From Methylovulum sp. (lineage in GTDB: Bacteria > Pseudomonadota > Gammaproteobacteria > Methylococcales > Methylomonadaceae): 6,697 bases of DNA. Below the pieces are notes generated by a model, which saw only the letters and a program-made list of their open reading frames with translations, was not told the origin of the DNA and did no database searches. Location: the NCBI GenBank assembly GCA_016919605.1, contig JACXTQ010000027.1:1-6697 (forward strand), in the 5' to 3' direction. Positions 5,593-6,697 of this stretch are shown here, one piece after another. Every line of letters starts with the position of its first letter. Within the stretch, counting starts at the first letter, position 1. Made by a program: the position numbers and the translations under genes.

Positions 5593-5961
5593 TTACTCAA
5601 CTACCCTTAATTTTGTTGGCTTTGAATTAACATAATTCTTAAGGGCTTTTTCGGTATTAAATTCAAGTGTTTGGTATGTAATTTCAGCACCATCTCCGAC
5701 TTCGTTTGTAGGGGAACACGCATTAGAAACTTGAATCACCTTTCGTACGCCCATGTAAAGCCATTCTGCTGGCTGATCATCCCAATAAAATGAACCGGAT
5801 GCGTCCCCTTCATTTTTTTTACCAGTCACCTCGCCCTTATGAGCAGCTTCTTCGGAATTTTCAGCATTTATCAAATAGATATTTTCCCATGCAGGGAAGA
5901 CATCTTGTTTCCCATGCTTGTAACGCACAGCCATTACAACATGTACACCGTACCAATACAT
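5593..5961 (-). CDS. Small orphan protein resembling DUF4288 domain proteins
   Basis: This is a cytoplasmic-looking 122-residue protein without a signal peptide or membrane segment. It opens with MYWYGVHVVMAV, followed by WENIYLINAENSEEAAHKGE, then PAEWLYMGVRKVIQV and GDGAEITYQTLEF. The order WYGV - ENI.LI.A.SEEEA - W.(x).GV..V..V - DG.E..Y resembles DUF4288, a small family of unknown function. I recognise the pattern but could not search it. The start at 5961 is preferred because GGAG (complement of 5970-5973) lies 8 nt upstream. The frame extends back to an ATG at 5979 and a TTG at 5991 with no better site. GC is about 42% over 5641-5940, below the flanking genes, so the gene may be acquired. 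It has no functional partner in the window. Confidence 0.72.
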   Translation of the reverse strand: MYWYGVHVVMAVRYKHGKQDVFPAWENIYLINAENSEEAAHKGEVTGKKNEGDASGSFYWDDQPAEWLYMGVRKVIQVSNACSPTNEVGDGAEITYQTLEFNTEKALKNYVNSKPTKLRVVE

Positions 5962-6000
5962 TGAATTTTCTCCAAACATACGCAATATCAATAATCTTTA

Positions 6001-6012
6001 TCGCATTTGCGA
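6001..6012. promoter_or_regulatory. Palindrome upstream of the orphan gene, possible operator
   Basis: TCGCA-TT-TGCGA is a perfect 5-bp inverted repeat with a 2-nt centre, 39 nt upstream of the preferred start of the minus-strand orphan gene and overlapping its weak -10 candidate. A repressor half-site arrangement is possible. A palindrome this short can also occur by chance. Confidence 0.25.
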
Positions 6013-6092
6013 ACATTTATGCAAGCTCTGACAGGGACTAAACAGCACTTATACCCCCCCACTCAACGCACCAATACCTTTCTACCATCCCT

Positions 6093-6119
6093 CCGAAAGT
6101 TGGTAGTTGGGCACTTCGG
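6093..6119 (-). other. Hairpin in the 3' trailer of hldD, without a U run
   Basis: CCGA (6093-6096) and AGT (6098-6100) pair with ACT (6113-6115) and TCGG (6116-6119), giving a 7-bp stem with one bulged A and a 12-nt loop. It begins 20 nt beyond the hldD stop in the direction of hldD transcription. No T run follows on the minus strand, so it is not a canonical rho-independent terminator. It might act as an mRNA 3'-end stabiliser. Confidence 0.3.
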
Positions 6120-6139
6120 CTACATCAAATTTTCAAGCC

Positions 6140-6697
6140 TTAGCCATTCCCCCCATTCAGCACATCCAAATACCTTGCCACGCCTTCCTTGACGGCCAAA
6201 AAGGGCTGGGTGTAACCGGCTTGCCTTAAGCCGGAAAGATCCGCTTGGGTGTAGCTTTGGTAGGCGCCTTTCAGATGTTCGGGAAACGGGATGTATTCGA
6301 TGCGGCCTTGCCCGTGCCAAGCGATCACGGCTTGGGCGACGGCGTTGAAGGGTTCGGCCTGGCCGGTGCCGACATTAAAGATACCGGACTGGTCAGGGTG
6401 GTCAAGAAACCACAGGTTGACATCGACCACATCACCGACATAGACAAAATCACGTTCTTGGCCGCCATCAGGATAGCCATCGCAACCTGCAAACAGGCGG
6501 GCGGTCTGGTTGGCGATGATTTGCTGGTTAAAGTGGAAGGCGGTGCTGCTCATCGCGCCTTTGTGCTGTTCGCGCGGCCCGTACACGTTGAAATAGCGGA
6601 ACCCGACAATCTGGCTGGCGGCGGTGGGCAATAGCTGCCGGACGTATTGGTCGAATTGGAACTTTGAGTAGGCGTACATATTGATGGGGCGCTCACA
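6140..6697 (-). CDS. hldD: ADP-L-glycero-D-manno-heptose 6-epimerase, C-terminal part (5' end outside window)
   Basis: This enzyme epimerises ADP-D-glycero- to ADP-L-glycero-D-manno-heptose, the final step of the nucleotide-heptose donor for the LPS inner core. It is a cytoplasmic NADP-dependent extended SDR. The visible 185 residues begin near the catalytic YxxxK (YAYSK) and continue through FDQYVRQLLP, QIVGFRYFNVYGPREQHKG, RDFVYVGDVVDVNLWFL, GIFNVGTGQAEPFNAVA and IEYIPFPEHLKGAYQSYTQADL. All of these are HldD-specific rather than generic epimerase. The N-terminal Rossmann nucleotide-binding half is off the right edge. GC is about 59% (6301-6600), higher than the other genes here. The gene indicates a Gram-negative LPS-bearing host. 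The frame continues uninterrupted to base 6697. Confidence 0.95.
   Translation of the reverse strand, partial: CERPINMYAYSKFQFDQYVRQLLPTAASQIVGFRYFNVYGPREQHKGAMSSTAFHFNQQIIANQTARLFAGCDGYPDGGQERDFVYVGDVVDVNLWFLDHPDQSGIFNVGTGQAEPFNAVAQAVIAWHGQGRIEYIPFPEHLKGAYQSYTQADLSGLRQAGYTQPFLAVKEGVARYLDVLNGGNG

Larger units (their letters stand above)
5992..6139. other. Intergenic region upstream of the orphan gene and downstream of hldD
   Basis: This 148-nt stretch has no supportable gene. It contains a 12-nt inverted repeat at 6001-6012, a C7 tract at 6054-6060, and two mutually exclusive hairpins between 6082 and 6119. A minus-strand promoter for the orphan gene is expected here, but only a weak candidate (TTGCAT with GATAAA, 16-nt spacing) was found on the complement. 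Confidence 0.4.

Noticed and set aside
6245..6634. Plus-strand open frame of 129 codons opposite hldD
   Set aside because: It is the antisense of a clear HldD coding sequence. High GC suppresses stop codons, and no family features are visible.

Overview
The window looks like chromosomal DNA of a Gram-negative gammaproteobacterium. The evidence is a DusA-type dihydrouridine synthase, the LPS-heptose gene hldD, a proteobacterial HemH and a DmeF-type metal exporter. Protein wording and moderate GC would suit a methanotroph or sulfur-oxidiser relative (Methylococcales/Thiotrichales), but that lineage guess is inference only.

Layout: positions 1-5407 are one run of plus-strand genes. They are the 3' part of a cation-diffusion-facilitator exporter (dmeF-like), dtd (D-aminoacyl-tRNA deacylase), an inositol-monophosphatase-family phosphatase, a PD-(D/E)XK nuclease of the Rpn/TIGR01784 family, dusA, folE (GTP cyclohydrolase I) and hemH (ferrochelatase). 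dusA-folE-hemH are tightly spaced (15 and 7 nt gaps), and the hemH Shine-Dalgarno overlaps the folE stop, so these three probably share a transcript. A 185-nt convergent intergenic region follows. The minus strand then carries a small, lower-GC orphan gene resembling DUF4288 proteins and, entering from the right edge, the 3' part of hldD (ADP-L-glycero-D-manno-heptose 6-epimerase).

Most genes are unrelated housekeeping functions: tRNA modification and quality control, pterin/folate and heme synthesis, metal efflux, and LPS core synthesis. The most interesting item is the Rpn gene at 1982-2851. Near its 3' end it contains an 8-base match to the anti-Shine-Dalgarno sequence (GGAGGTGA, 2659-2666), correctly spaced before in-frame GTG and ATG codons (2672/2675). 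From there a 58-59 residue C-terminal protein beginning near tetrapeptide repeats could be made separately. This matches the gene-within-gene toxin-antitoxin arrangement (RpnL nuclease / RpnS inhibitor) reported for E. coli Rpn phage-defence proteins. Lysine codon choice also switches at that internal start: 19 AAG to 10 AAA before it, 0 AAG to 7 AAA after it. That suggests the C-terminal cassette has a separate history. Base composition is about 52% GC in dtd, 42% in the orphan gene and 59% in hldD (hand counts of 300-base samples), so the right-hand third is a patchwork.
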